DNA of 64,000 nt from Tistrella mobilis (lineage in GTDB: Bacteria > Pseudomonadota > Alphaproteobacteria > Tistrellales > Tistrellaceae), in contig NZ_CP121015.1 in assembly GCF_041468085.1 (NCBI RefSeq), positions 310,001 to 374,000 of the forward strand, written 5' to 3'. How positions within the stretch are numbered: the stretch's first letter is position 1; every line of letters starts with the position of its first letter. Below, in pieces: positions 23,496 to 32,698 of this stretch. Below the pieces are notes generated by a model. That model was not told where the DNA came from and ran no database searches. It saw only the letters and a program-made list of their open reading frames with translations. The translations under genes were made by a program, and so were the position numbers.

Positions 23496-25378
23496 CTGCC
23501 GACAGCCATGCCGGGCGGCCGCGCCATCTGCCGCCCTTCCGGACCCTCGCCGATGTCGAGGCGCTGGAACGCGACCCGATCGACGATCATCTGACCGGCC
23601 GCACCATGACCGCGGTGCTGGCCCATGCCGCCCGGACCCATGGCACGCAGGTCGCCGCCTGCCATCTGCCCGATCCCGCCGATCCGGACGGGGTGGCGGA
23701 AGAGATCGGCTTCGCCGCCTTCTTCGACCGCGCGATGCGCGCCGCCGCCCTGTTCCGCCGCCTGGGCGTGACGCGCCGGGATGCCGTCGCCTGCCTGCTG
23801 CCGGCCCTGCCGCAGACGGTGGAAATCGGCTGGGGGGCGGCCCATGCCGGCATCACCATGCCGGTGAACCCCTTTCTGGAACCGGCGATCATCGGCGCCA
23901 TGCTGAGCCGGGCGGGGGCCTGCATCCTGTGCATCGAGGGCCCGTCGGGCCACGACGGCACCTGGGAGAAGCTGCCCGCCATCCTGGCCGCCGCACCGGG
24001 CATCCGCCATGTGCTGGTGGTGGGCGAGCCGGGGCCGGTCGGGCATGACGTTCTCCATTACGAAACGCTGCGCGATGCCGCCGACCCGGCCGATGCCGGC
24101 CCCGACCCGATGCCGGGCGACATCGCCGCCTGCTTCCACACCGGCGGCACCACCGGCCTGCCCAAGATCGCCCCGCTCACCCATTACAACCTGGCCTGCA
24201 TGAGCCTGATCGCCGGCTTCGGCGCCGGGCTGCGGGCCGGCGATACGCTGACCAACGGCATGCCGCTGTTTCATGTCGGTGCGCTGGTGATGGGGGCGCT
24301 GGCCCCCTTCGCCCATGGCTGCCGGGTGGTTCAGCTGGGCCGGCGCGGCTATCGTGATCCGGCGGTGATGGCCGGGCTCTGGAACATCTTCGGCCGGGTG
24401 CGGCCGGATATCGCCATCGGCCCGCCCACGGTGGTCGCCGCCGCGACCCAGAGCTTTTCCGGTACCGCCGGCAAGACCGGGCTGCGGGCCTGGATCTCGT
24501 CGGCCTCGTCGCTGCCGGCCGAGGTTCACCGGCGCTTCACCGACCGCACCGGCGTGCCGATCAAGGAAGCCTGGGGGCTGACCGAGGCGACGCTGGTGCT
24601 GACCTATATGCCGCCCGACGGCGAAAGCCGCCCGGGCTCGGTGGGTCTGCGCCTGCCCTGGTGCGCGCTTGAGGTGGCGCGGGTGGCCGATGGCCGGGTG
24701 ATGGCATTTCTGCCCCGCGGCACCGCCGGATCGATCATCGCCCGCTCGCCCTCGGTCTTCCCCGGCTATCTCGATCCCGCCGCCAACCGGGGCGTGCTGC
24801 TCGACGACGGCTGGCTCGACACCGGCGACATCGGTGTCATGGATGCCGACGGCTTCCTGACCATCACCGGCCGGGCCAAGGATGTGATCATCCGCGGCGG
24901 CCACAATATCGACCCGGCGCTGATCGAGGAACCGCTCAACGCCCATCCCGATGTGGCGCTGGGGGCCGCGGTCGGTCTGCCCGATGCCCGGCTGGGCGAG
25001 GTGCCGGTCGCCTTCGTGATGCTCAAGCGCGGCAGCAGCCGCAGCGGTGCGGAGATTCTGGCCGAGATCGCCCCGACCATCGCCGAACGCGCCGCGGTTC
25101 CGCGCTGGATCGAGGTTCTGCCCGGCCTGCCGATGACGGCGGTGGGCAAGGTCCACAAGCCGGGGCTGCGCCGCGAAGCCTGCCGCCGCGCCGCCGCCGC
25201 CTGTCTGGGGCTCGATCCCGACCGGATCGGTGCGGAAGACCTGCCCGGCGGACGCATTGCCGTGATCCTGCCCTTCGCCGCCGGCACGACGGCGTTCGAT
25301 CAGGCGGCCGCCACCCTTGCCGGCCTCGGCCTCGACGCCCGGCCCGATGCCACCGCTTCCGGGGAACCCCGTCCTTGA
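23492..25378 (+). CDS. AMP-dependent acyl-CoA ligase
   Basis: 628-residue ANL-superfamily ligase that activates a carboxylic acid to its CoA thioester via an acyl-adenylate. The P-loop T-G-G-T-T-G-L-P-K-I is at about residue 215, the A5-type E-A-W-G-L-T-E-A near 360, then W-L-D-T-G-D-I-G and the hinge G-R-A-K-D-V-I-I-R-G-G. The catalytic lysine lies in V-G-K-V-H-K. The P-loop begins with H-T-G-G-T-T-G rather than S-S-G-T-T-G. A ~60-residue C-terminal extension follows the usual end. It is longer than typical ligases (~540 aa). Start and stop overlap the neighbours by four bases on each side (ATGA, TTGA), so it is tightly coupled. Confidence 0.9.
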   Translation: MTADSHAGRPRHLPPFRTLADVEALERDPIDDHLTGRTMTAVLAHAARTHGTQVAACHLPDPADPDGVAEEIGFAAFFDRAMRAAALFRRLGVTRRDAVACLLPALPQTVEIGWGAAHAGITMPVNPFLEPAIIGAMLSRAGACILCIEGPSGHDGTWEKLPAILAAAPGIRHVLVVGEPGPVGHDVLHYETLRDAADPADAGPDPMPGDIAACFHTGGTTGLPKIAPLTHYNLACMSLIAGFGAGLRAGDTLTNGMPLFHVGALVMGALAPFAHGCRVVQLGRRGYRDPAVMAGLWNIFGRVRPDIAIGPPTVVAAATQSFSGTAGKTGLRAWISSASSLPAEVHRRFTDRTGVPIKEAWGLTEATLVLTYMPPDGESRPGSVGLRLPWCALEVARVADGRVMAFLPRGTAGSIIARSPSVFPGYLDPAANRGVLLDDGWLDTGDIGVMDADGFLTITGRAKDVIIRGGHNIDPALIEEPLNAHPDVALGAAVGLPDARLGEVPVAFVMLKRGSSRSGAEILAEIAPTIAERAAVPRWIEVLPGLPMTAVGKVHKPGLRREACRRAAAACLGLDPDRIGAEDLPGGRIAVILPFAAGTTAFDQAAATLAGLGLDARPDATASGEPRP

Positions 25379-26229
25379 GCATTCTCGATATCGACCATCT
25401 GATGATCAGGACCGGCGATCTTGCGGTCGCCGGCGACCGCTTCGCCGAACTGGGCTTCACCGTCACCGCCCGATCCGACATGCCGGGGCTGGCCAACCGG
25501 CTGATCTGCTTCGACGCCATGATCCCGGGCGCCTGCAACTACATCGAAATCATGCAGCTGACCGACCCGGCGGCGGCACCGCCGCCGATGCCCCGGGTGC
25601 TGGATGCGCCCGACGGCCCGGTCTCCACCGTCACCGCCACCAGCGATGCCGATGCGACCGCCGCGGCGCTGAACGCCGCCGGCATCCGGGTGCCGCCGCC
25701 GGTATCGATCCGCCGCGACTGGCCGCTTGGCACGGGCGAGGTCATCTCCCCCGCCTTCCGGGTCGCCATCCCGCTGACCGGCCAGACGCCGTTCTACTGG
25801 AATGCCTGCCAGCATCACACGCCGCAGCACTACACCCGGCCGGAATTCATCCGCCATGCCAACCATGCCCGGCAGATGATCGCGGTGATTGCCCTGGCCC
25901 CCGATCCGCACGCGGTGGCCGACGCCTATCGGGGACCGTGGGCGGCGCGGATCGACGGCACCGATCCGGTCTCGGTGACCGCCGGCCCCGGCCGGGTCGC
26001 GCTCAGGATCTACACCGCCGACCGGCTGGTCCAGGCCTGCCCGGGCATGGTCGCCGGGCCGCAGGAGCGGCGCCTGGCGGGCATGGTCTTCGCCACCGCC
26101 GACATCGACGCCGCTTTCGCCCGCATCGATGCCACCGACGCCCGGCCGGTGCGCACGGCACCGGGCCGCTTCCATGTCCTGCCGCAGCATGCCAATGGCT
26201 GCCTGATGATCTTCGAGGGGATGGTATGA
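25375..26229 (+). CDS. VOC-superfamily protein (glyoxalase-like domain)
   Basis: 284-residue protein of the glyoxalase-like type (PF13468-like). The N-terminal betaalphabeta unit starts I-D-H-L-M-I-R-T-G-D-L, followed by F-A-E-L-G-F-T-V-T. It carries N-Y-I-E-I-M-Q-L, and the second half repeats the fold with P-F-Y-W-N-A-C-Q-H-H and F-A-T-A-D-I-D-A-A-F-A. Potential metal ligands are the first His and E near residue 59. The start is a TTG that overlaps the TGA of the ligase gene. Members act as dioxygenases, isomerases or epimerases, and the reaction here is unknown. Its end overlaps the next gene by four bases. Confidence 0.85.
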   Translation: MSILDIDHLMIRTGDLAVAGDRFAELGFTVTARSDMPGLANRLICFDAMIPGACNYIEIMQLTDPAAAPPPMPRVLDAPDGPVSTVTATSDADATAAALNAAGIRVPPPVSIRRDWPLGTGEVISPAFRVAIPLTGQTPFYWNACQHHTPQHYTRPEFIRHANHARQMIAVIALAPDPHAVADAYRGPWAARIDGTDPVSVTAGPGRVALRIYTADRLVQACPGMVAGPQERRLAGMVFATADIDAAFARIDATDARPVRTAPGRFHVLPQHANGCLMIFEGMV

Positions 26230-26789
26230 CAGCGACGCCCGACCGCCTGAATGATCCGCCGGCGCCGGCGGTACCGCCGCTGCACGGTCTGCGCCGTCTG
26301 GTCGACGGCATCGGCATTGCGGGCGGGATCGCCGTCGCCCTGATGGCCCTGCATGTGGTTCTGGACGTGGTGGCCCGCAATCTGGCCGGGCTGGCCTTGT
26401 CGGGCACCACGGAATTCGTCGCCGGCTGGTACATGGTGGCGATCGTGTTCTGCACGCTGGGCAGCGTTCATGCCCGCGGCGACCATATCCGGGTCGATCT
26501 GATCGACATGATCGCCGGCCCCCGGCTCGACGGGCTGCTCACCGTCTTCACCAGCCTGATCTTCCTGGCGGTGGCGGTGGCGATGGTCCTGTGGGGGATC
26601 GACGATGCGCTCAACGCCACGCTGAGGGGGGAACGGGTGGAATTCACCGCCTGGGCACTGCCGGTCTGGCCGGGCCGCTGGCTGGTGCCGCTCGGTTTCG
26701 CGCTGACCGGTCTCGTCGCCCTGCTCGATCTGGGCCGGGGGGTCGGTCGTCTGATCCAGAGCCATTCTGTTCCCGGAGATGGCGCATGA
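26226..26789 (+). CDS. TRAP transporter small permease (DctQ)
   Basis: 187-residue, four-helix membrane protein. It has the family motif G-T-T-E-F-V-A-G-W-Y-M-V, followed by H-A-R-G-D-H-I-R-V-D-L. The N-terminus is a Pro-rich cytoplasmic tail. The start overlaps the VOC gene and the end overlaps the large permease (ATGA on both sides). It forms the membrane complex with the DctM protein that follows. Confidence 0.88.
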   Translation: MTATPDRLNDPPAPAVPPLHGLRRLVDGIGIAGGIAVALMALHVVLDVVARNLAGLALSGTTEFVAGWYMVAIVFCTLGSVHARGDHIRVDLIDMIAGPRLDGLLTVFTSLIFLAVAVAMVLWGIDDALNATLRGERVEFTAWALPVWPGRWLVPLGFALTGLVALLDLGRGVGRLIQSHSVPGDGA

Positions 26790-28090
26790 GCCCGGTGCTT
26801 CAGGGATGCATCACCCTTGCCGCCATCCTGCTGCTGATCGGCCTGCGCGTGCCGGTGGGCCTGGCACTCGGTGTCGCCGCCTTCATCGGCACCACCGCCC
26901 TGCTGCCGCTGCCGGCGGCGATCAGCGTGATGGCGCGGGTGCCCTATGAATTCTCCGCCAGCTGGGAATTCTCGGCCGTGCCGCTCTTCCTGCTGATGGG
27001 CAATGTCGCCTGGCGGGCAGGCATGACCGACGGTCTGTTCCGCATGGCCGAGCTGGGCCTCGCCCGCCTGCCCGGCGGGCTGGCCGTCGCCACCAATTTC
27101 GCCGCCGCGGGCTTCGGCGCCGCCTCGGGCTCCAGCCTCGCCACCACCGTCTCCATGGGCCGGATCGCGATCCCCGAGATGCTGCGGGCGGGTTATCACC
27201 CGTCGCTCGCCACCGCGGTCTGCGCCTGCGCCGGCACGCTCGCCGCCCTGATCCCCCCCTCCATCCCGCTGATCGTCTACGGCATTCTGGCCGAACAGTC
27301 GGTGGCGAAGCTGTTCTTCGCCGGCGTCGTGCCGGGCGTGCTCACCGCCATCGCCTATACGGTGATGATCGTGCTCCGCTGCCATTTCAACCCGGCGCTG
27401 GCGCCCCGGGTCGAGGTGAAGGCCGCCCCCGGCGAATGGCGGCACCTGCTTACCACCTCGTGGCCGCTGCCGCTGCTGGCGCTGGTGGTGCTGGGCGGCA
27501 TCTATGGCGGCTGGTTCTCCCCCATCGAGGCCGGCGGCATCGGGGCGCTCGCCAGCATCGCCTTCGCCGCCCTTCAGGGCCGGATCGGGCCGCGCCGGCT
27601 GTGGCAGGTCTGTCTCGATGCCGCGCGCACCACGGCCGCGATCCTGTTCATCGCCATCGGCGCCTTCATGCTCACCCGCTACATGACCCTGACCGGCCTG
27701 CCGGCGGCGGTGGCGACGGGGGTTGCGGCGCTCGACCTGCCGCCGGTGCTGATGATGGCGGCGATGGCGGTGGTCTTCCTGGTGCTCGGCATGTTCCTCG
27801 ACCCGTTCGGGGTGATGCTGATCTCGATCTCGGTGCTGCTGCCGCTGTTCGAACGCATGGGCTACGACCTGATCTGGGTCGGCATCATCGTGGTCAAATA
27901 CATCGAAATCGGCCTGATGACCCCGCCGGTCGGGCTCAATGTCTTCGCCGTCAAATCGATCACCCCGGACATCGGCCTGCCGACCATTTTCCGCGGCGCG
28001 CTCTGGTTCCTGCTCGCCGAAGCGGTGGTGATGGTGCTGCTGCTGGCCTTCCCCGAACTCACCCTCTGGCTGCCCGCGCAGCTGCTTTGA
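26786..28090 (+). CDS. TRAP transporter large permease (DctM)
   Basis: 434-residue membrane protein with about 12 helices of the DctM family. Markers are G-L-R-V-P-V-G-L-A-L-G in helix 1, F-G-A-A-S-G-S-S-L-A-T-T, the conserved I-P-P-S-I-P-L-I-V-Y-G, and in the last third G-L-M-T-P-P-V-G-L-N-V-F. It supplies Na+-coupled uptake of the ligand captured by the binding protein at 21079. The annotated start is the ATG coupled to DctQ, not an upstream in-frame codon within that gene. Confidence 0.92.
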   Translation: MSPVLQGCITLAAILLLIGLRVPVGLALGVAAFIGTTALLPLPAAISVMARVPYEFSASWEFSAVPLFLLMGNVAWRAGMTDGLFRMAELGLARLPGGLAVATNFAAAGFGAASGSSLATTVSMGRIAIPEMLRAGYHPSLATAVCACAGTLAALIPPSIPLIVYGILAEQSVAKLFFAGVVPGVLTAIAYTVMIVLRCHFNPALAPRVEVKAAPGEWRHLLTTSWPLPLLALVVLGGIYGGWFSPIEAGGIGALASIAFAALQGRIGPRRLWQVCLDAARTTAAILFIAIGAFMLTRYMTLTGLPAAVATGVAALDLPPVLMMAAMAVVFLVLGMFLDPFGVMLISISVLLPLFERMGYDLIWVGIIVVKYIEIGLMTPPVGLNVFAVKSITPDIGLPTIFRGALWFLLAEAVVMVLLLAFPELTLWLPAQLL

Positions 28091-28105
28091 AGGATGTGAC
28101 CCCCG

Positions 28106-28543
28106 ATGACCTTCGATGATCTGAAATCCCTGGTCGCCTCGGCCGAATACCACAAATTCCTGAAGGTGGAGCCGGTGGAGGCCGACGCGGAAAAGGGCGT
28201 GGTGGTGCTGAAACTGGCCTTCGATCCGGCCTATACCATCTTCGCGAAAGCCGGCAACTATCACGGCGGCGTCACCGCGGCGCTGATCGATGTCGCCGGT
28301 GCCATGGCCTGTTCGGTGATGACCGGCTATCCGACGCCGACCATCAACCTTCGGGTGGACTATATGCAGGCACCGCGCAGGACCGGCCTGACCGCCCGCG
28401 GCGAGGTGCGCCGGCTGGGCAAGGCGATCGGCGTCGCCGACGTCACCATCACCGATGATGCGGGCGAGGTCTGCGTCATCGGTCGCGGCACCTTTTCGAC
28501 CGTCGATCCGCGACCGAAGCTGATGACCCCCGGTACAGAATGA
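28106..28543 (+). CDS. PaaI-family hotdog thioesterase
   Basis: 145-residue single hotdog domain. The active-site segment N-Y-H-G-G-V-T-A-A-L-I-D-V-A-G-A-M-A has the H-G-G and D pattern of PaaI thioesterases, followed by T-I-N-L-R-V-D-Y-M-Q-A. It hydrolyses acyl- or aryl-CoA and probably acts as a CoA-releasing safety valve in the preceding ligase operon. It lies 15 bp after the permease. Its last 68 bases overlap the convergent MFS gene. Confidence 0.9.
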   Translation: MTFDDLKSLVASAEYHKFLKVEPVEADAEKGVVVLKLAFDPAYTIFAKAGNYHGGVTAALIDVAGAMACSVMTGYPTPTINLRVDYMQAPRRTGLTARGEVRRLGKAIGVADVTITDDAGEVCVIGRGTFSTVDPRPKLMTPGTE

Positions 28544-29705
28544 CCAGCCCGGCGAGCGCCGCAATCCCGGCCACGGTGGCAAAGGCGGCGGCGAAGCCCG
28601 CCGCCTCCAGCACCAGGGCGAAGAGGCCGGGGCCGGCGACCGCGCCGGCATAGGCGACCGCGGTGGAGGCGCCGGAGATTTCCGCCGCCCGGTCCCGGGG
28701 CGCCGCCTGGGCGAGCGCCGCCAGCACCACCCCGTTCCAGCCCAGCGCCGAGGCACCGTAGAGCAGGACGACCGCGGTCACGATGATCCCCGGCCAGCCG
28801 GGGGACATCGCGGCGGTCAGCCCGGCGGCCAGCGCGATCACCAGCCCGATCAGCCCCACCATCGCCAGTCGCGACGGCAGACGATCGGATATCGTGCCCA
28901 GCACCAGCCGGGCGCCGATGCCGACCGCCTGGGCGGCGGCGAGCAGGGCCCCCGCCTCTACCGCGCCCATCCCCATCGGTCCCATCAGGAAGGCGACCAG
29001 GAAGGCCGCAAGGCAGCTCTGCGCCCCCAGATAGACCACAGAGGCGAGCGAGAGCGGGGCCACCGCCCGATCGGTCAGGACATGGACCAGATTGGCGGCC
29101 AGGCCAGAGACAAGAGACCGTCCCGTCCGCTGTCCGGAGGGGGGCGGACGGCGGATGGGACGGTCGAGGAACCGCCCTGCCCCAAGGGCCAGGGCGGCTG
29201 CCAGGGCGGTGCCGGCGATGCCGGCCAGCGACAGATGCCAGCCGAAGGCCTGGCCGGTCCGGGGGAGGATGAGACCGGCCAGCGCAATGCCGCCCGGCAC
29301 ACCGGTGCGGTTGATGGAAAAGGCGAGCCCGAAACGGCGCACGGGCACGGTGAAACTCAGCAGCAAGGATCCGGCCGGCGTGACGGGCCCGTAGCCGATG
29401 CCGATCAGCACCGCCCCGCCGATCAGCGCCGGCAGGCTGCCGATCTGGCAGAGCAGCACGCCGGCGGCACAGGCGAAGAGCGCCATCTGAATGGCGGCGA
29501 CCGGCCCGATGCGCTGGATCAGATGGCCGGTCGCAAGCGAGGTGAAGGCCGCGCTGGCATAGAGCACGGCGGTGAACGAGCCGATCGCCGCCGCGGCATC
29601 GGTGCCGGCGATCATCGGCATCAGCACCGGCACGGAAGCCGCCGACAGCGACAGCACGGTATGGGCGATCAGGGTCACCAGCAGCGGCGGCAGCAGCGCG
29701 GGCAA
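28476..29705 (-). CDS. MFS transporter
   Basis: 409-residue, 12-helix major facilitator. The loop after helix 2 is T-G-H-L-I-Q-R-I-G-P, and the second half has V-L-G-T-I-S-D-R-L-P-S-R. An N-G-V-V-L-A-A-L-A-Q segment late in the protein resembles the CynX/NimT-like carriers. The start is a TTG at 29705, three bases after the stop of the IclR gene, so its translation is probably coupled. A second carrier of similar type is at 58637. The substrate is unknown. Confidence 0.83.
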   Translation of the reverse strand: MPALLPPLLVTLIAHTVLSLSAASVPVLMPMIAGTDAAAAIGSFTAVLYASAAFTSLATGHLIQRIGPVAAIQMALFACAAGVLLCQIGSLPALIGGAVLIGIGYGPVTPAGSLLLSFTVPVRRFGLAFSINRTGVPGGIALAGLILPRTGQAFGWHLSLAGIAGTALAAALALGAGRFLDRPIRRPPPSGQRTGRSLVSGLAANLVHVLTDRAVAPLSLASVVYLGAQSCLAAFLVAFLMGPMGMGAVEAGALLAAAQAVGIGARLVLGTISDRLPSRLAMVGLIGLVIALAAGLTAAMSPGWPGIIVTAVVLLYGASALGWNGVVLAALAQAAPRDRAAEISGASTAVAYAGAVAGPGLFALVLEAAGFAAAFATVAGIAALAGLVILYRGSSASVADRRSKRCRDR

Positions 29706-29708
29706 GGC

Positions 29709-30461
29709 TCAGCCCCCCAGATACTGCGACAGCAGCCGGCGCATTTCGGCCAGGATCATCTCCCGCCCGCGCACCAGCCGGTCGGTCGGGCCGCCGATGC
29801 CGATCGCCATCGGCTTGTAGCCGGCCGGAACCGGCATCGGCAGCGCGATGACGCTGGCCCCGGACGAGATCAGGTTATGGGCGAAGGAATAGCCGTCGCG
29901 CCGGATCCCGTGCACGGCCTCCAGCGTTGCGGCGATGTCGAACCGACGATCGCCCGCCGCCGCCTCGGCATTGATCCGGCGCACGATCCGCTCAATCTCG
30001 TCATCGGGCTTGGCCGCCAGCAGCACCCGGCCCAGATTGGTCGCGGGCAAGGGCCGCCTCGTGCCCGGCCGCAGCGCATAGCGCAGGTCCTGCTCGGACT
30101 GCACCACATGGATGTATTCCGACCAGACCCCGTTCTCCACCGCCAGGATCGCCGAATCGGCCGTGGCGCGGACCATCTCGACCATCATCTCGTCGACGCT
30201 GCCTTCGGTCGCGAACTCTTCGTTCAGCCAGGCGCCGAGCAGGGCCACACGCAGGGTCGGCCGGAAGGCCTTGGCCTCGGCATCGAAGCTGACATAGCCC
30301 ATGGCGGTCAGCGTCTTCAGCAGCATCGAGGTGCTGGATTGCGGGATGCCCATGGCCTGGGCGATCTCCGACACCCGCATCGGCCGGCGATGTTCGGCGA
30401 AGACCTGAAGCAGGCCCAGCACCCGGCCCGCGGATTTGACGACACCATCGCCTTCGGCCAT
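29709..30461 (-). CDS. IclR-family transcriptional regulator
   Basis: 250-residue regulator with a winged helix at residues 8-70 (V-S-E-I-A-Q-A-M-G-I-P-Q-S-S-T-S-M-L-L-K-T-L). The effector domain contains P-L-P-A-T-N-L-G-R-V-L-L-A-A and I-A-L-P-M-P-V. It is followed at three bases by the MFS gene and preceded by the C5-dicarboxylate cluster, also on the minus strand. It could be the local regulator of that cluster, where Pseudomonas uses a LysR protein. Confidence 0.88.
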   Translation of the reverse strand: MAEGDGVVKSAGRVLGLLQVFAEHRRPMRVSEIAQAMGIPQSSTSMLLKTLTAMGYVSFDAEAKAFRPTLRVALLGAWLNEEFATEGSVDEMMVEMVRATADSAILAVENGVWSEYIHVVQSEQDLRYALRPGTRRPLPATNLGRVLLAAKPDDEIERIVRRINAEAAAGDRRFDIAATLEAVHGIRRDGYSFAHNLISSGASVIALPMPVPAGYKPMAIGIGGPTDRLVRGREMILAEMRRLLSQYLGG

Positions 30462-30531
30462 GGAGGGTTCTCCCCTTCAAGATGAGACGGCCAGGTGGCG
30501 GGGCATGCCGGCCGGCATGCCCCTGCCCGCA

Positions 30532-31455
30532 TCACATCCCGATCATTTCCGCCTTGTCGATGACGTTCTGCAGGATACGGATCGAGGCGACGTCGACCAT
30601 CACGCCGTCCACCTGCACCGCCCCCTCTCCGCGGGCCTGGGCCTCGGCATAGGCGGCGGCCAGCTTGCGCGCGCGGGAGACCGCATCGGCCGAGGGCGAG
30701 AACACCTCCAGCGCCGGCTCGATCTGGGCCGGATGGATCGCCCATTTGCCCACGCAGCCCAGGGTCATCGCCCGACGGCATTCCTCGCGATAGGCGTCCG
30801 GGTTGCGGAAATCGGCAAAGGGACCGTCGACCGCATCCAGCCCATGGGCGCGGGCCGCGATCGCCAGGCGGTAGCGCGGATAATGCCAGATGTCGCCCGG
30901 ATAACCCGACGGGCCGAAGGCGCTGCCGATGTCGATGCCCTGCGAGGCCGAATAATCGCCCATGCCGAAGATCAGGCATTCCAGCCTGGGCGAGGCAGCG
31001 GCGATGGCATCGATGTTCATCATGCCCTCCACCTCTTCGATCAGCACTTCGACACCGATGCGGCGGGCAAGGCCCAGCTTGCGCTCGATCTGGCCGAGCA
31101 GGATGTCGATCCACATCACGTCATGGGCGGTCTTCACCTTCGGCACCATGATGGTGTCGAGATGCGCGCCCGCGCCCTCGACCACGGTGATCACGTCCTC
31201 ATAGGCGTATGCGGTGCCGAGATCGTTGATCCGCACGCAGCGGGTCTTGTTCCCCCAGTCGAGTTCGCGGAGCGCGGTGACGATCTTCGACCGTGCCGCC
31301 ACCTTGGCATTCGGGGCCACCGCATCTTCCAGGTCGAGAAAGACATGGTCTGCGGCCGAGCCCGCCGCCTTGGCCATCATCTTCTCGCTACTGCCGGGCA
31401 CGCTCAGCTGGCTGCGGCGCAGGCGGCGGGGGCGGGTCGTCAGGCTGTCGGTCAT
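30532..31455 (-). CDS. CoA ester lyase, HpcH/HpaI family (citramalyl-CoA lyase-like)
   Basis: 307-residue TIM-barrel lyase of the CitE/Mcl type. It shows R-S-Q-L-S-V-P-G-S, then D-H-V-F-L-D-L-E-D-A-V-A, R-I-N-D-L, P-K-V-K-T, the metal-binding E-V-L-I-E-E-V-E-G, and G-K-W-A-I-H-P-A-Q. Such enzymes cleave citramalyl-CoA, malyl-CoA or beta-methylmalyl-CoA. The surrounding genes favour (S)-citramalyl-CoA to acetyl-CoA and pyruvate, as in itaconate breakdown. MTDSLTTRPRR at 31455 has AGGA upstream. It is the last enzyme gene of the leftward cluster. Confidence 0.87.
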   Translation of the reverse strand: MTDSLTTRPRRLRRSQLSVPGSSEKMMAKAAGSAADHVFLDLEDAVAPNAKVAARSKIVTALRELDWGNKTRCVRINDLGTAYAYEDVITVVEGAGAHLDTIMVPKVKTAHDVMWIDILLGQIERKLGLARRIGVEVLIEEVEGMMNIDAIAAASPRLECLIFGMGDYSASQGIDIGSAFGPSGYPGDIWHYPRYRLAIAARAHGLDAVDGPFADFRNPDAYREECRRAMTLGCVGKWAIHPAQIEPALEVFSPSADAVSRARKLAAAYAEAQARGEGAVQVDGVMVDVASIRILQNVIDKAEMIGM

Positions 31456-31495
31456 TGTGTCAGGTCCTGGTTCTGGGTCGTCGGAACGAAGGGCG

Positions 31496-32698
31496 TCACG
31501 ACAGGGCCGCAAGGCCGAATTCGGTGCGGATATCGCCCGCATGTTCGTCGAGCAGCGGTGCACGGGCGCGCACCCGGCCCTGGGTCAGGGTCATGCGCAG
31601 CGGCACACCGGCGATCATGCCCTGGCGGGCGGATCCCGGATGGTCGACCGGCTGGAGCATTTCGCGGACCGCCACATGCGGGTCGGCGAAGATGTCGGCG
31701 GCATCATTGACCGGGCCGAAGGGCACCAGCCCGCCGAGCGCCGCCCCAAGCTCGGCCTTGCTGCGGGTGGTGGTCCAGGCGGTCACCGCCTCGATCACCT
31801 CGGCGCGGTGAACCACCCGGTCGTTGTTCAGCGCATAGCGCGGATCGCTGCCAAGCTCCGGTCGGCCCATGGCGGTGCAGAGATCGCGCCAGAACCGGTC
31901 CTGCGGGCAGGCGATCGACACCCAGCCGTCGGCGGCGCGGAACAGGCCGAAGGGACAGAGCAGCGGATGGCCGTTGCCCTCGGGATGCGGCACCACGCCG
32001 GCATAGGAATGCTGGAAGGCGATGCGCTCGCAGAGCGCCAGGATGGCGTCGTACATGGCGATGTCGACGAACTGGCCCCGGCCGGTGCGGTCGGCATGGC
32101 GCACCGCCGCCAGGATGCCGAAGGCGAGCATGGTGGCCGGCACCGTGTCGCCGATGCCCGGCCCCACCTTCAGCGGCTGGTCGGGCGCCGGTCCCGTAAT
32201 GCCCATCACCCCGCCCATCGCCTGGGCGACCACGTCATAGGCCGGCCAGTCGACATAGGGGCTGGCGCCGGTGCGCGGATCGCCGAAACCGCGCAGGCAG
32301 GCATAGACCAGCCGGGGGTTGACGGCGGCCAGCGTCTCGTAGCCGAGGCCCAGCCGGTCCATCACGCCGGTGCGGAAATTCTCCACCACCACATCGGCGC
32401 CTGCGACCAGCTTCAGGAAATCGGCCCGGCCGGCCGCGCTCTTCAGGTCCAGCGCGATGCTGCGCTTGTTGCGGTTGACGCTCTGGAAATAGCCGCCGAA
32501 GGCGCGCAGCCCGTCATCGGGCATGAAGGGGCCGACGGTGCGGGTATGGTCGCCCTCGGGTGGTTCCACCTTGATCACATCGGCGCCCTGATCGGCCAGC
32601 AGCATGGTGCAGAACGGCCCCGCCAGCATCACCGTCAGGTCGATGACCTTGAGCCCGGCAAGCGCGCCCGCAAGGCCGGCCTCCGGAGCGGCGTTCAT
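31496..32698 (-). CDS. CaiB/BaiF family (class III) CoA-transferase
   Basis: 400-residue CoA-transferase. The opening is L-A-G-L-K-V-I-D-L-T-V-M-L-A-G-P-F-C-T-M-L-L-A-D-Q-G-A-D. V-E-N-F-R-T-G-V-M-D-R-L-G-L follows, with the nucleophilic aspartate expected in the V-D-W-P-A-Y-D block near residue 165. It transfers CoA between carboxylic acids. In this cluster the likely acceptor is itaconate or mesaconate. The start at 32698 overlaps the TGA of the preceding MaoC gene (ATGA). Confidence 0.9.
   Translation of the reverse strand: MNAAPEAGLAGALAGLKVIDLTVMLAGPFCTMLLADQGADVIKVEPPEGDHTRTVGPFMPDDGLRAFGGYFQSVNRNKRSIALDLKSAAGRADFLKLVAGADVVVENFRTGVMDRLGLGYETLAAVNPRLVYACLRGFGDPRTGASPYVDWPAYDVVAQAMGGVMGITGPAPDQPLKVGPGIGDTVPATMLAFGILAAVRHADRTGRGQFVDIAMYDAILALCERIAFQHSYAGVVPHPEGNGHPLLCPFGLFRAADGWVSIACPQDRFWRDLCTAMGRPELGSDPRYALNNDRVVHRAEVIEAVTAWTTTRSKAELGAALGGLVPFGPVNDAADIFADPHVAVREMLQPVDHPGSARQGMIAGVPLRMTLTQGRVRARAPLLDEHAGDIRTEFGLAALS

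Noticed and set aside
26468-28756. A 762-codon minus-strand frame opposite the TRAP permeases
   Set aside because: Its translation is a His/Gln/Arg/Gly-rich shadow of the dctQ, dctM and thioesterase genes, all of which have family motifs and coupled starts.
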